DNA of 64,000 bases. It comes from Acidocella sp. 20-57-95. Lineage in GTDB: Bacteria > Pseudomonadota > Alphaproteobacteria > Acetobacterales > Acetobacteraceae. This document shows, piece by piece, positions 28,498 to 36,534 of this stretch. Below the pieces are notes generated by a model that worked only from the letters and a program-made list of their open reading frames with translations, ran no database searches and had not been told where the DNA came from. The stretch is from contig NCAT01000010.1 of assembly GCA_002255575.1 (NCBI GenBank), positions 31,129 through 95,128 of the forward strand. The letters run 5' to 3'. The position numbers and the translations under genes were made by a program. Every line of letters starts with the position of its first letter. Positions within the stretch are counted from its first letter, which is position 1.

Positions 28498-29451
28498 TCA
28501 GGGGCTCATCACACATAAAATTTCAAAGGCTAAATTCGCCGCTACGAGGGCGGTGGTACCAAATGGGTCAAATGGCGGTGAAACTTCCACCACATCAGCA
28601 CCGATAAGTTGGACGCCCTGCAACCCACGAATGATCTCCAAAGCTTGCGGAATTGTAAGGCCGCCAATTTCAGGCGTGCCAGTACCAGGCGCATAGGCAG
28701 GGTCAAGACTATCGATATCGTAGGTCAGGTAAACTGGGCCAGCCCCGAGATGCGCGGTGAGTGTCTGCATCAGTGGCGTGAGCGATTGGTGCCAGCATGC
28801 CTCCGCCTGGATGACTTTAAAACCGTGGTTACGTCCCCAGTCAAATTCTTCGGCAGAATAGCCGGTTCCGCGCAGGCCAATTTGCACAACGCGATGACAG
28901 TCCAGCAAACCTTCCTCCACAGCACGGCGGAACGGCGTGCCATGCGTAATTTTTTCGCCAAACATCGTATCGTTTACATCCGCATGGGCATCCACATGCA
29001 CCAAACCAACTTTGCCGTATTTCCGGTGCATCGCGCGTAGAATGGGCAGGGTAATGGTATGGTCGCCGCCGAGTGTGATGGGGCGGCAATGATGACTGAG
29101 GATCGCATCATACGCCGTTTCAATTCGCGCGATGGAATCCAGAAGATTATATGGATTGATCGCAACATCACCAATATCCGCAACGCGCAGATGCTCAAAA
29201 GGGGCTTTGCGTGTTGCCATATTATAGGGGCGCAATAATACCGATTCTGCACGAATCTGGCGGGGACCAAAGCGTGTGCCGGTACGGTTTGAGGTGCCGA
29301 GGTCAAACGGAATGCCGACAAAACACGCATCCAACCCACTGGCATTTGCCTGTACGGGCAGACGCATCATGGAGGCGATACCACCGGAGCGTGGCATCTC
29401 ATTACCGCTCAGCGGTTGCGGGAAGTTGCGGACGTGGTCTGGGTGGGTCAT
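28498..29451 (-). CDS. Guanidinobutyrase/guanidinopropionase-like ureohydrolase, paralogue 3
   Basis: A 317-residue ureohydrolase. The region from LGGDHTITLPILRAMHRKYG through VHVDAHADVND, MFGEKITHGTPFRRAVEEG and CHRVVQIGLRG to YDIDSLDPAYAPGTGTPEIG is, from memory, very close to Pseudomonas GbuA (4-guanidinobutyrate to 4-aminobutyrate plus urea). All binuclear-metal residues are present. It is followed 4 bases upstream by the LysR gene, in the same orientation, so the regulator gene is first in the pair. Most likely substrate: 4-guanidinobutyrate or 3-guanidinopropionate. This is the best functional match among the three ureohydrolases in the window. Confidence 0.87.
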   Translation of the reverse strand: MTHPDHVRNFPQPLSGNEMPRSGGIASMMRLPVQANASGLDACFVGIPFDLGTSNRTGTRFGPRQIRAESVLLRPYNMATRKAPFEHLRVADIGDVAINPYNLLDSIARIETAYDAILSHHCRPITLGGDHTITLPILRAMHRKYGKVGLVHVDAHADVNDTMFGEKITHGTPFRRAVEEGLLDCHRVVQIGLRGTGYSAEEFDWGRNHGFKVIQAEACWHQSLTPLMQTLTAHLGAGPVYLTYDIDSLDPAYAPGTGTPEIGGLTIPQALEIIRGLQGVQLIGADVVEVSPPFDPFGTTALVAANLAFEILCVMSP

Positions 29452-29455
29452 GGCA

Positions 29456-30361
29456 TTATTCTTTCGCGCGTTCGCTGGCTTGTGCGCGTAATTCGCGCAG
29501 GAATATTTTAATCAAAGGCTGGTCGGCTTCGCTCCGCCGGTAGGCTGCAAAATGCTGTGAGGTAAATTGATAGGTTTGTGGCCGCAAGGCACGCATCTGG
29601 CCTTGTTCGGCGAATTCATCACCCATATGGCGTGGGAGAAAACCAATAAACTGACCAGATAAAATCAGCATCGCCTGCGCCTCCATATGGATGACGGTTG
29701 CACTGGCACGAGGGTGGTTGACGCGGTAGAGATCTTCCAACTGCCGGTAACCCCGCACGGAAAACAATGAGGTTTCGATGTCTTTGACGGTTATCTTATC
29801 TTTTTTGAATAAAGGGTGGCGGTGACCGCAATAGAGCGCCTGTGCTTCCAGGTGTAGCGGCACATAGACGACGCCAGGACCATGTTGAGCAAAAGGACCG
29901 ATGACGATATCGCGATTACCTTCGGCAACCCATTGCTCCAACTCATGTGGTGTGCCCAAGCGGAGATCCACATACACATCTGGCGCTGCCGCGATAATAC
30001 GTTGAATTGAGTCTTGCAGCGCTAGCTTTGGATTTGTGATGATACCATCGACAATACCAATGCTTAGCCGCCCAATGAGTTGCCCTGTGGAATGGCTGAT
30101 GCGGCTTTGGAATTTATCGATGTCATCGAACAATTCACGGGCGGCGCGTAATGTGGCTTCACCGAACGGGGTGAGCCGAAACCCCCGGCGTCCGCGCAAG
30201 CATAAGGCACCCCCCAAAGAACGCTCTAGAGATGCAATGTGCGTGCTGAGCGTCGATTGCGAGAGATTGAGGGCGATTTGCGCACTGCTGAAACTACCAG
30301 ATTCAACGAGGGTGAGGAAAACCCGCAACAGGCGAAGATCGATGTTATCAAGGCGGCGCAT
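29456..30361 (-). CDS. LysR-type transcriptional regulator of the guanidino island
   Basis: A 301-residue LysR regulator. The start at the ATG at 30361 gives MRRLDNIDLRLLRVFLTLVE, a typical helix-turn-helix opening, and the motif NLSQSTLSTHIASLERSLGG follows. The upstream in-frame ATG at 30418 adds an unrelated leader. The effector domain begins around residue 90 (LIGRLSIGIVDGIITNP). It is upstream of and co-directional with the guanidinobutyrase-like gene. A copy of the palindromic ATCGA-N6-YCAAT site (30373-30390) lies 12-29 bases before its start, which suggests autoregulation and control of the divergent operons at 27.3 kb. Confidence 0.88.
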   Translation of the reverse strand: MRRLDNIDLRLLRVFLTLVESGSFSSAQIALNLSQSTLSTHIASLERSLGGALCLRGRRGFRLTPFGEATLRAARELFDDIDKFQSRISHSTGQLIGRLSIGIVDGIITNPKLALQDSIQRIIAAAPDVYVDLRLGTPHELEQWVAEGNRDIVIGPFAQHGPGVVYVPLHLEAQALYCGHRHPLFKKDKITVKDIETSLFSVRGYRQLEDLYRVNHPRASATVIHMEAQAMLILSGQFIGFLPRHMGDEFAEQGQMRALRPQTYQFTSQHFAAYRRSEADQPLIKIFLRELRAQASERAKE

Positions 30362-30372
30362 GAGCCAAGTAT

Positions 30373-30390
30373 ACATCGAATTTAACCAAT
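30373..30390 (+). promoter_or_regulatory. Third copy of the palindromic operator, upstream of the LysR gene
   Basis: ACATCGAATTTAACCAAT, 13 of 18 positions matching the site at 27367-27386 and fitting ATCGA-N6-CCAAT. It lies 12-29 bases upstream of the LysR ATG, within the presumed divergent promoter also serving the 30447 gene on the other strand. Confidence 0.42.
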
Positions 30391-30446
30391 GGAAACTATG
30401 AATTATCGGTATGGTCATGAATGCAAAAACCTCATAAATTGTTGGG

Positions 30447-31226
30447 ATGCTAAATATCGAAGATCTCTCTGGCTTATGGACTCGCTCAATTCAGGTATGG
30501 GCTGATGGGCGGCAGGATGTTTCCACCAAGGTCGGGTGGCTGCAGGGCAAAAGCGTTTTTGCAGACCTTCGCCAGCCACCGGATATTACCGGGCAGTTCA
30601 GGCACGCAAAGTGCTTGAACGATTTAGGATTTTCCGACTGCGAAAGATTGGCCCGCCAACAGGGATTTGCCGGCATATTCGCAGCACGTGACGGCTATTT
30701 TGAATGGATGCGGAAAATAGATTATCAGCCTGTGCAAGGAAAGATCGACGCGGGGAACCTATTTTGGCAGGGAGATATTCTAGTTGAGGAAGGCTTGCAG
30801 AAAGAGCATTTTGAGCATTGGCACCGTGACCCAGCCTTAAAGCTGACCCCATGTTGGGGGGTTATTCTTAAAAATGCTCATGATGGCATTTGGGGAAATT
30901 TGCTGCGGGTTGGTGATTTGTTCATGTATTCACGCGACCGTGGCACGCAATTGGCAAATAGCAGCTTGATCGAAGCTGTGCGTGGTGCGGTTAATGTGAA
31001 GGCAGCACGCGAGATGATCGATTTTGAAATTTCATTTGGCCGAATTTCAAATGAAGGATGGCAGATTACGCGCTCCAGCCTGCCATATCGTGAGAATACA
31101 ATGTTCAATTTTCAGCTAAGCGGGGATACTGGTCTGGCAAACGAAGATTTAACACCCGCGGGCGAAGTTTTTGTGCGCCAATGGGAGGTTGTAATGGCGG
31201 AAGGTGATATGCATGAGGCAAGATGA
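30447..31226 (+). CDS. Unrecognised protein ahead of the AtzG-AtzE-AtzH-like genes
   Basis: A 259-residue soluble protein without signal peptide or membrane segments. It looks strand-rich, with repeated Trp-containing strands: LWTRSIQVWADGR, VGWLQGKSVFADLRQP, DGYFEWMRKIDYQP and NLFWQGDILVEE. These suggest a lipocalin-like beta-barrel, possibly the HRI1-like group, but that is a guess. A His-rich stretch (KEHFEHWHRDP) and a Cys-Trp pair (TPCWGVIL) are present. The stop at 31226 overlaps the start of the atzG-like gene by 14 bases, so it is translationally linked to an amidase that hydrolyses carboxybiuret or oxalurate-type compounds. An accessory or substrate-conditioning role is inferred from that only. 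Confidence 0.6.
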   Translation: MLNIEDLSGLWTRSIQVWADGRQDVSTKVGWLQGKSVFADLRQPPDITGQFRHAKCLNDLGFSDCERLARQQGFAGIFAARDGYFEWMRKIDYQPVQGKIDAGNLFWQGDILVEEGLQKEHFEHWHRDPALKLTPCWGVILKNAHDGIWGNLLRVGDLFMYSRDRGTQLANSSLIEAVRGAVNVKAAREMIDFEISFGRISNEGWQITRSSLPYRENTMFNFQLSGDTGLANEDLTPAGEVFVRQWEVVMAEGDMHEAR

Positions 31227-31395
31227 TATTGCAGCGTATTTGAATGCGGCCTCGCAGTTTTTGGATTTGCCAATTCATCCGGAGCATTATGAAGACGTGT
31301 TAACGGCTTTTGCAGTAATTTGCAGCCACGCAAAACATGTTATGGAATTCACCCTGCCGGTGGAGATTGAAGCAGCACCGCGGTTTACACCATGA
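31213..31395 (+). CDS. AtzG/HpxX-like small amidase subunit (DUF4089)
   Basis: A 60-residue protein, MRQDDIAAYLNAASQFLDLP at the start, of the AtzG/HpxX type. In known systems it forms a tight heterotetramer with the amidase AtzE and stabilises it, resembling GatC with GatA. I chose the ATG at 31213 (AAGG 8 bases upstream) over an upstream in-frame GTG at 31204. Its stop overlaps the amidase start as ATGA, in keeping with 1:1 assembly. Confidence 0.82.
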   Translation: MRQDDIAAYLNAASQFLDLPIHPEHYEDVLTAFAVICSHAKHVMEFTLPVEIEAAPRFTP

Positions 31396-32741
31396 GTTTG
31401 ACATCCAAAACCGCCATCGAAATTGCGGGCATGGTGCGGGGCCATGAAGTTTCAGCGCGAGACGTGTTGGAGGCGCATATAGCGCGTATTGAACGTTTTG
31501 ACGGACGGTTGAATTGCTTTACTGACAAAACATTTGCACGGGCGCGCACAGAAGCTGCGGCTGTTGATATCAAACTGGCAGCAGGCATTGATCCTGGACC
31601 ACTCGCGGGCGTGCCTGTTGCCGTTAAGAATTTATTTGATGTTGCTGGACTCGCCACGCGCGCTGGCTCAAAAATTTACCGGTACGCGCCGCCTGCCAGC
31701 CACGATGCTGCATGTTTGCAAAAATTGATTGCTGCCGGTGCCGTGTTGCTCGGTGCGTTAAATATGGATGAGTTTGCCTTCGGGTTTGTAACTGAAAATG
31801 CCCATGATGGGCCGACACGCAATCCGCATGATGTAGCGCGTATTGCAGGGGGGTCGTCAGGCGGTTCTGCGGCATCAGTTGCGGCCGGGTTTGCGCCGAT
31901 CACGTTGGGTTCGGACACGAATGGTTCGATCCGTGTTCCTGCCGCGCTATGCGGGATATTTGGATTGAAACCGACTTATGGGCGCATTGACAGAACGGGC
32001 ACATTTCCATTCGTCGATAGTTTTGACCATGTGGGGCCGTTTGCGCGTAGCACGGCGGACCTGGCTTTGGCCTATAAGATTTTGCAAACCAACGATGACT
32101 TAGCAATCGTGCCGGAGATTGATCCGGCGCGTGTCGCGGTGTTGGGTGACTGGTTTGCTGATGGCGTAATTGCAGAGATGGCTGAGGCGGTGGCGATTGT
32201 CGCGCGCGGCTTAGGCGCAACGAAAACCGCGATTATGCCTGAAGCAAGCCGGGCGCGTGCTGCGGCTTTTTGTATTAGTGCATTTGAGGGAGGGCAGTTG
32301 CATAAGCAGAATTTGCGTACTCGCCCGCAAGATTACGACCCCGCGACTAGGCCCCGTTTATTGGCAGGTGCATTACAGCCGGCTGAAACCATATTACAAG
32401 CTCAGCGTTTCCGTGCCTGGTTTCAAGCACAGGCAAAGATGTTGTTCAAAGAGTTCGATATTTTGCTAGCCCCCGCAACGCCTTGCGTGGCGCCACTTAT
32501 TGGCCAGAAGACCATGATGGTTGGGGGACTGGAAATTCCGGTCCGCCCGAATTTGGGACTTTATACTCAGCCGATCAGTTTCATTGGGTTGCCGGTTATT
32601 TCGGTGCCGGTAGTTGCAGATGGTTTACCGCGCGGTGTGCAGATTATCGGGGCCGCTGGACGGGAAGATTTGGTTTTTGCGGCCGCCGCGAAATTGGAAG
32701 CGGCAGGGCTTGTCGCATCTGAAACGGTGGATTTGATATGA
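31392..32741 (+). CDS. AtzE/HpxY-type amidase (amidase signature family)
   Basis: A 449-residue amidase-signature enzyme. The catalytic Lys is in VPVAVKNLFDVAG near residue 78, and the cis-Ser and Ser nucleophile are in the Gly/Ser-rich motif GGSSGGSAASVAAGFAPITLG near 153-175. The partner small subunit (31213-31395) and the downstream NTF2-like protein make the AtzG-AtzE-AtzH order. In cyanuric-acid mineralisation AtzE hydrolyses 1-carboxybiuret, and in purine catabolism HpxXYZ handles oxalurate. Either substrate type fits an island ending in allophanate hydrolase. The exact substrate is not readable. Confidence 0.86.
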   Translation: MSLTSKTAIEIAGMVRGHEVSARDVLEAHIARIERFDGRLNCFTDKTFARARTEAAAVDIKLAAGIDPGPLAGVPVAVKNLFDVAGLATRAGSKIYRYAPPASHDAACLQKLIAAGAVLLGALNMDEFAFGFVTENAHDGPTRNPHDVARIAGGSSGGSAASVAAGFAPITLGSDTNGSIRVPAALCGIFGLKPTYGRIDRTGTFPFVDSFDHVGPFARSTADLALAYKILQTNDDLAIVPEIDPARVAVLGDWFADGVIAEMAEAVAIVARGLGATKTAIMPEASRARAAAFCISAFEGGQLHKQNLRTRPQDYDPATRPRLLAGALQPAETILQAQRFRAWFQAQAKMLFKEFDILLAPATPCVAPLIGQKTMMVGGLEIPVRPNLGLYTQPISFIGLPVISVPVVADGLPRGVQIIGAAGREDLVFAAAAKLEAAGLVASETVDLI

Positions 32742-33124
32742 TGATTAACGACGACAACGTGATGGCAGAAGTCAGTGCAGAATTTAACGCCTACGAGGCC
32801 GCGTTGATGGCCAATGATATTGAGGCACTGGACAGATTTTTTTGGCGCTCACCATTGGCGGTGCGGTTCGGTGCGGGCGAGTCTCTGTTTGGTTTCGAAC
32901 AGATCGCGGCGTTCCGCTCGGCGCGCGCGGGGGGTTCGCCGGCCCGCACGTTGCAAGCCACGCAGGTTGTTTGCTTTGGCACTGACCATGCCGTGACAAC
33001 AACCGAATTTAAACGAGCGGATGATAAAAGAACCGGGCGGCAAACCCAGGTTTGGGTGCGTTTTGAAGGTGATGGTTGGCGTATTGTAAGTGCCCACGTC
33101 TCGTTCTCGGCCGAAAAGTCGTGA
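32738..33124 (+). CDS. AtzH/HpxZ-like NTF2-superfamily protein (DUF3225)
   Basis: A 128-residue protein with an N-terminal helix (VSAEFNAYEAALMANDIEALDRFF) and the strand-rich half typical of NTF2-like folds (QVWVRFEGDGWRIVSAHVS). Pfam DUF3225 members accompany AtzE or HpxY amidases and have been named AtzH or HpxZ. The start overlaps the amidase stop as ATGA. The likely role is shared with the amidase. A catalytic function for the family is uncertain to me. Confidence 0.84.
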   Translation: MMINDDNVMAEVSAEFNAYEAALMANDIEALDRFFWRSPLAVRFGAGESLFGFEQIAAFRSARAGGSPARTLQATQVVCFGTDHAVTTTEFKRADDKRTGRQTQVWVRFEGDGWRIVSAHVSFSAEKS

Positions 33125-33134
33125 AAATACCGGA

Positions 33135-33608
33135 CTAGCTAGGGGTACGGCCAGGAAATTCGATGTTGATAAAGGGCCAGTCCCTCTTCAGCCAGTCTTG
33201 CAATCTGGCGAATAAAATTTGGTCTAACAAAGAGGCGTGGCTGGCCCGGACCCAACAATAAACTTTCGCATCATAGTCTGCGGCTTCGTGCGGGTAGATA
33301 TATAGGCAGCCCAGGCAGGTCGACTGGTCAGGGGACATTACGGTGTATGCAAAAGATGAGCGGCGTTGGAACTCTTTCTGATGCCAGCCGAGGTCGATGA
33401 TATCTTGCTCTAGACTGAGCTCACGCGTGGGCCAGTCAGACTCAGGTCCGAAAATACCTTGTAGATGATCAAGGCTTGTCATCACAGCATCATAGTCTTT
33501 GACAGCATCTGAGATCATTAAGGGGCGGATGATAAAATCTGCCGTTTCAACACACAAAGGGATTTTGAAATCGGCCGGCACAAGAGTGGTCATGATGATC
33601 TCCGCCAT
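33135..33608 (-). CDS. GNAT-like N-acetyltransferase-family protein
   Basis: A 157-residue protein. The order is an N-terminal strand pair (ETADFIIRPLMISDAVKDYDAVM), a central SFAYTVMSPDQSTCLGCLYIYP strand pair resembling the acetyl-CoA-binding beta-4/5 of GNAT enzymes, and the end strand WPFINIEFPG. The usual R/Q-x-x-G-x-G/A loop is not clear, so acetyl transfer itself is unproven. It is convergent with the atzH-like gene. The substrate is unknown and there is no clear link to the catabolic genes. Confidence 0.55.
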   Translation of the reverse strand: MAEIIMTTLVPADFKIPLCVETADFIIRPLMISDAVKDYDAVMTSLDHLQGIFGPESDWPTRELSLEQDIIDLGWHQKEFQRRSSFAYTVMSPDQSTCLGCLYIYPHEAADYDAKVYCWVRASHASLLDQILFARLQDWLKRDWPFINIEFPGRTPS

Positions 33609-33724
33609 AAAATACTCAAAGAGCCTACATGGAAATGATCGATAGGCAAGAGCGCGCTTGGTGCTATAATTGCAGCGTAATCACGCCAGATATATAGCTA
33701 GATTTGTAAGTTATTAGGTGCAGC

Positions 33725-34867
33725 TTGCCAGAGACAATTGAGCTTCTTGCCAAATTGGTTGCATTCAAGACGGTCAGCCGCGACCCAAATGAAGCGCTTA
33801 TTGCTTATATAGCTGATTATTTTCACCAGCGTGGCGGGCGCGTGCGCGTATTGCCCGGTATATTGCCGGGCAAAGCAAATTTGCTGGCGAGCTTTGGGCC
33901 TGAAGGCGCTGATGGTTTGATTCTTTCGGGCCATAGCGATGTGGTACCGATAGATGGTCAGGCCTGGAGTCAAGATGCTTTTACCTTAACTGAACGAGAG
34001 GGAAATTTGTACGGCCGCGGCGCGGTTGATATGAAAGGGTTTATTGCAAGTACGATGAAATTGGTCGCATCCATGCCGCGCCTACAAAAGCCTTTGCATA
34101 TTGCGATTTCCCATGATGAGGAAATTGGCTGTGTGGGTGTGCGCAGTATGTTGGCAAAATTAGCTGCCGAGGGTTTTAAGGCTTCCGGTTGCGTGGTGGG
34201 AGAGCCGACCGGATTAAAAGTTGCCATAGGGCATAAAGGTAAAGTGGCGGGTTGTATTTGTTGCCGCGGCGAGGCTGCGCATTCGGCGAACCCGGATTTG
34301 GGCTGTAACGCGATTTATTTGGCAGCGGACATGATCCTTGAATTACAAAATTTGCAGCTTTGGCTGCGGGCCAATGGTGCGTATGATGCGGCCTATGCTG
34401 TGCCTTATAGCAGTGTGCATGTCGGGACTATTCACGGTGGTACGGTGTTAAATATTGTACCAAATGCGTGTGATGTGACGTATGAATTCCGTTTGCTGCC
34501 CGGCGATGATGTGGCTGCGCTGCTTGCACGGCTGCGGGATGCAGGTGCACGTTTGACGGATGCACAAAAAGCCCGCGGCCGATTTGCCGCTGTGGAGATA
34601 ACCGAGGATAATGGGTATCCAGGGCTTGATACGTCGGCTGATTTGCCATTTACCACCCTGGTTCAAGAAGCCGCCGGGCAGCGTGGCCTCACCAAGTTAG
34701 GCTTCGGTTCGGAAGCCGGTTTGTTCGATAGAATGATCGGTTTGCCGGCGGTGGTATGTGGGCCGGGCTCGATCGACCGTGCCCATAAGCCAGATGAGTT
34801 CATCACGCGTAATGAATTGGATGAGTGTGACGTGTTCTTAAGCAGGTTGCTGGCAACATTAACTTAA
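33725..34867 (+). CDS. M20-family deacylase (acetylornithine deacetylase / ArgE-like)
   Basis: A 380-residue dinuclear-zinc amidohydrolase. Metal ligands are visible in LSGHSDVVPID (His and Asp), GRGAVDMKGFIAS, SHDEEIGCVGVRS with the catalytic Glu-Glu, VGEPTGLK, and a C-terminal HKPDEF. The lid-domain RGEAAHSANPDLGCNAI is also typical of ArgE. The start is TTG with AGGTG four bases before it; no ATG precedes it. It is convergent with a LysR gene (4-base overlap) in the catabolic island, so it may deacylate a carbamoyl or acyl-amino intermediate instead of acetylornithine. The promoter probably includes the TATAAT at about 33664. Confidence 0.87.
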   Translation: MPETIELLAKLVAFKTVSRDPNEALIAYIADYFHQRGGRVRVLPGILPGKANLLASFGPEGADGLILSGHSDVVPIDGQAWSQDAFTLTEREGNLYGRGAVDMKGFIASTMKLVASMPRLQKPLHIAISHDEEIGCVGVRSMLAKLAAEGFKASGCVVGEPTGLKVAIGHKGKVAGCICCRGEAAHSANPDLGCNAIYLAADMILELQNLQLWLRANGAYDAAYAVPYSSVHVGTIHGGTVLNIVPNACDVTYEFRLLPGDDVAALLARLRDAGARLTDAQKARGRFAAVEITEDNGYPGLDTSADLPFTTLVQEAAGQRGLTKLGFGSEAGLFDRMIGLPAVVCGPGSIDRAHKPDEFITRNELDECDVFLSRLLATLT

Positions 34868-35781
34868 ACTGTGCCTGGTAATTGTTTGCCCGCTAGTAAC
34901 TCCCGACATAGCTCAGTGAAGGCATTTAATGTTGGCGTGCGGCGGGCACCTTTTAGGGTGAGAATCCCGTAGGTCAGGCTGCTTAAAGTGGAGTCCAATT
35001 TTAAGTAGGCCAGATCGCGGCCATCGAGCGAAGCTTGGTTTTTCGGGCGGGCATTGGCAATGCTATAGCCTTCACCACGTGCTACCAGGCTACGAATGAC
35101 ATCGAAATGCGGGAACTTGCCACCAATATTCGGCGTAACACCGGTTTGAGTAAACAGACTGAGGAAGTAATCGCGGCTCATTGGCAAATCAAGCAGGATA
35201 AAAGGCTCTGCGGCGAGGTCGGCTAGTTTGATCGTTTGGTTTTTAGCGAGCCGGTGGTTGGCCGACACGTAGGCGTAAGGGGCTAACGCTGCGAGCGGGG
35301 TAAATTCCAAGTCAGCGGGAATGCCCATGGCGTAGGTGAGGGCCATGGAAATATGCCCGGTCCGCAAATTTTCAAATAGCTCAGTTTGATGCCCAGCCAG
35401 CGCGTTGACACGGGCATTGGCATGGCGTTGTTTGAACCGGTATAAAAGCTCAGGTATCACCAGCGGGTATAAGGTTGCCAAGCAGCCAATCTCAAGGGGG
35501 CCCGCCACACGCTTGGAAATCTCAGAACCAGCATTTTGTAGCTCATCAGCTTGTTGTAATAATAGTCGTGCCTCACGCAAAAACCGTTGGCCATCTCCGG
35601 TTAAGGATAGACCCTGGGCATGATGACGAATGAAAAGCTGCAGGCCGAAATTGGCTTCAAGCACCGCAATAGCCGAAGAGATGGAAGGTTGGGAGATATT
35701 TACCCGCTCAGAGGCAAGTGTGATACTGCCAGTTTCGGCCGCTGCTACGAAGTAAGAAATCTGTTTAAGGGTAAAATGCAT
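34864..35781 (-). CDS. LysR-type transcriptional regulator
   Basis: A 305-residue LysR regulator. The helix-turn-helix is near the N-terminus (LKQISYFVAAAETGSITLASERVNISQPSISSAIA in shape, seen as ITLASERVNISQPSISSAI). The effector domain follows from residue about 90 (VAGPLEIGCLATLYPL). It is divergent from the DUF1028 gene. Two palindromes with TGATT/AATCA half sites (35806-35833) lie in the shared promoter and are the likely targets of this protein. It differs in sequence from the other LysR in the window. Subtype CynR/Nac-like. Confidence 0.88.
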   Translation of the reverse strand: MHFTLKQISYFVAAAETGSITLASERVNISQPSISSAIAVLEANFGLQLFIRHHAQGLSLTGDGQRFLREARLLLQQADELQNAGSEISKRVAGPLEIGCLATLYPLVIPELLYRFKQRHANARVNALAGHQTELFENLRTGHISMALTYAMGIPADLEFTPLAALAPYAYVSANHRLAKNQTIKLADLAAEPFILLDLPMSRDYFLSLFTQTGVTPNIGGKFPHFDVIRSLVARGEGYSIANARPKNQASLDGRDLAYLKLDSTLSSLTYGILTLKGARRTPTLNAFTELCRELLAGKQLPGTV

Positions 35782-35805
35782 TGGTTTGTTTTTACTGAAG
35801 CTGTG

Positions 35806-35833
35806 TGATTAAATCAAATGATTTGCAAAATCA
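35806..35833. promoter_or_regulatory. Tandem palindromes, likely LysR operator
   Basis: TGATT-A-AATCA at 35806-35816 is followed two bases later by TGATT-TGCAA-AATCA at 35819-35833, so the same half-sites recur with different spacing. They lie midway between the start of the divergent LysR gene (35781) and the DUF1028 gene (35857), the usual position for LysR operators. The second palindrome (TGATTTGCAAAATCA) fits the general symmetric form of LysR sites. Confidence 0.5.
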
Positions 35834-35856
35834 GCAAAGCATGATTTTATACTGTA

Positions 35857-36534
35857 ATGACATTTTCCATCGTCGCGCGCTGTGCGCGCACCGGGCAATT
35901 GGCGGCGATGGTCGCTTCCTCCTCACCTGCGGTTGCAGCACGATGCGCGTATGCCAGGGCGGGGATTGGCGCTGTGACCACGCAGAATATCACAGACCCG
36001 CGGCTAGGCCCGGCGATGTTGGATTTACTTGCGCGCGGTTTGAGTGCTGAGGCTGCCTTGGCCGCCGTGCAGGCTAAAGCGAGCCATTTGCAGTATCGGC
36101 AATTAACCGCGATCGATGCTAAAGGTGGCACTGCATTATTTTCGGGCGCACACACGTTGGGAGTGCATGGGCAAGCCCACGGCGTTAATGTGGTTTCCGC
36201 CGGCAATTTGTTAGCGAACGCGAATGTACCGGCGGGAATCGTCGCGGCGTTTGAGGCGAGCGATGTGGCTGACGAATTAGGTGCACGCGTTCTGTCCGCG
36301 ATGCAAGCCGGAGTTGCGGCAGGCGGAGAAGCAGGGCCTATCAAGTCAGTAGGGTTGGTGTTGGTTGATAAAGAAGCGTGGCCGCTCGCGGATTTGCGGG
36401 TGGATTGGCATGATGAACCACTCACCGCGATGGCTGCTTTATGGGATGTTTGGCGGCCACAAATGTATGATTATGTCACGCGGGCATTGGACCCATCGGC
36501 AGCACCTTCTTATGGCGTTCCGGGAGATGAGTGA
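35857..36534 (+). CDS. DUF1028 protein (Ntn-hydrolase-like)
   Basis: A 225-residue protein with the family opening MTFSIVARCARTGQLAAMVASSSPAV and the typical GAVTTQNITDPRLGPAML, VNVVSAGNLLANANV and GVAAGGEAGPIKSVGLVLVD blocks. DUF1028 resembles Ntn hydrolases in fold and often accompanies RidA, amidohydrolase and peptidase genes in nitrogen catabolism. Its reaction is unknown. It is convergent and adjacent to the RidA gene with no spacing. Confidence 0.8.
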   Translation: MTFSIVARCARTGQLAAMVASSSPAVAARCAYARAGIGAVTTQNITDPRLGPAMLDLLARGLSAEAALAAVQAKASHLQYRQLTAIDAKGGTALFSGAHTLGVHGQAHGVNVVSAGNLLANANVPAGIVAAFEASDVADELGARVLSAMQAGVAAGGEAGPIKSVGLVLVDKEAWPLADLRVDWHDEPLTAMAALWDVWRPQMYDYVTRALDPSAAPSYGVPGDE

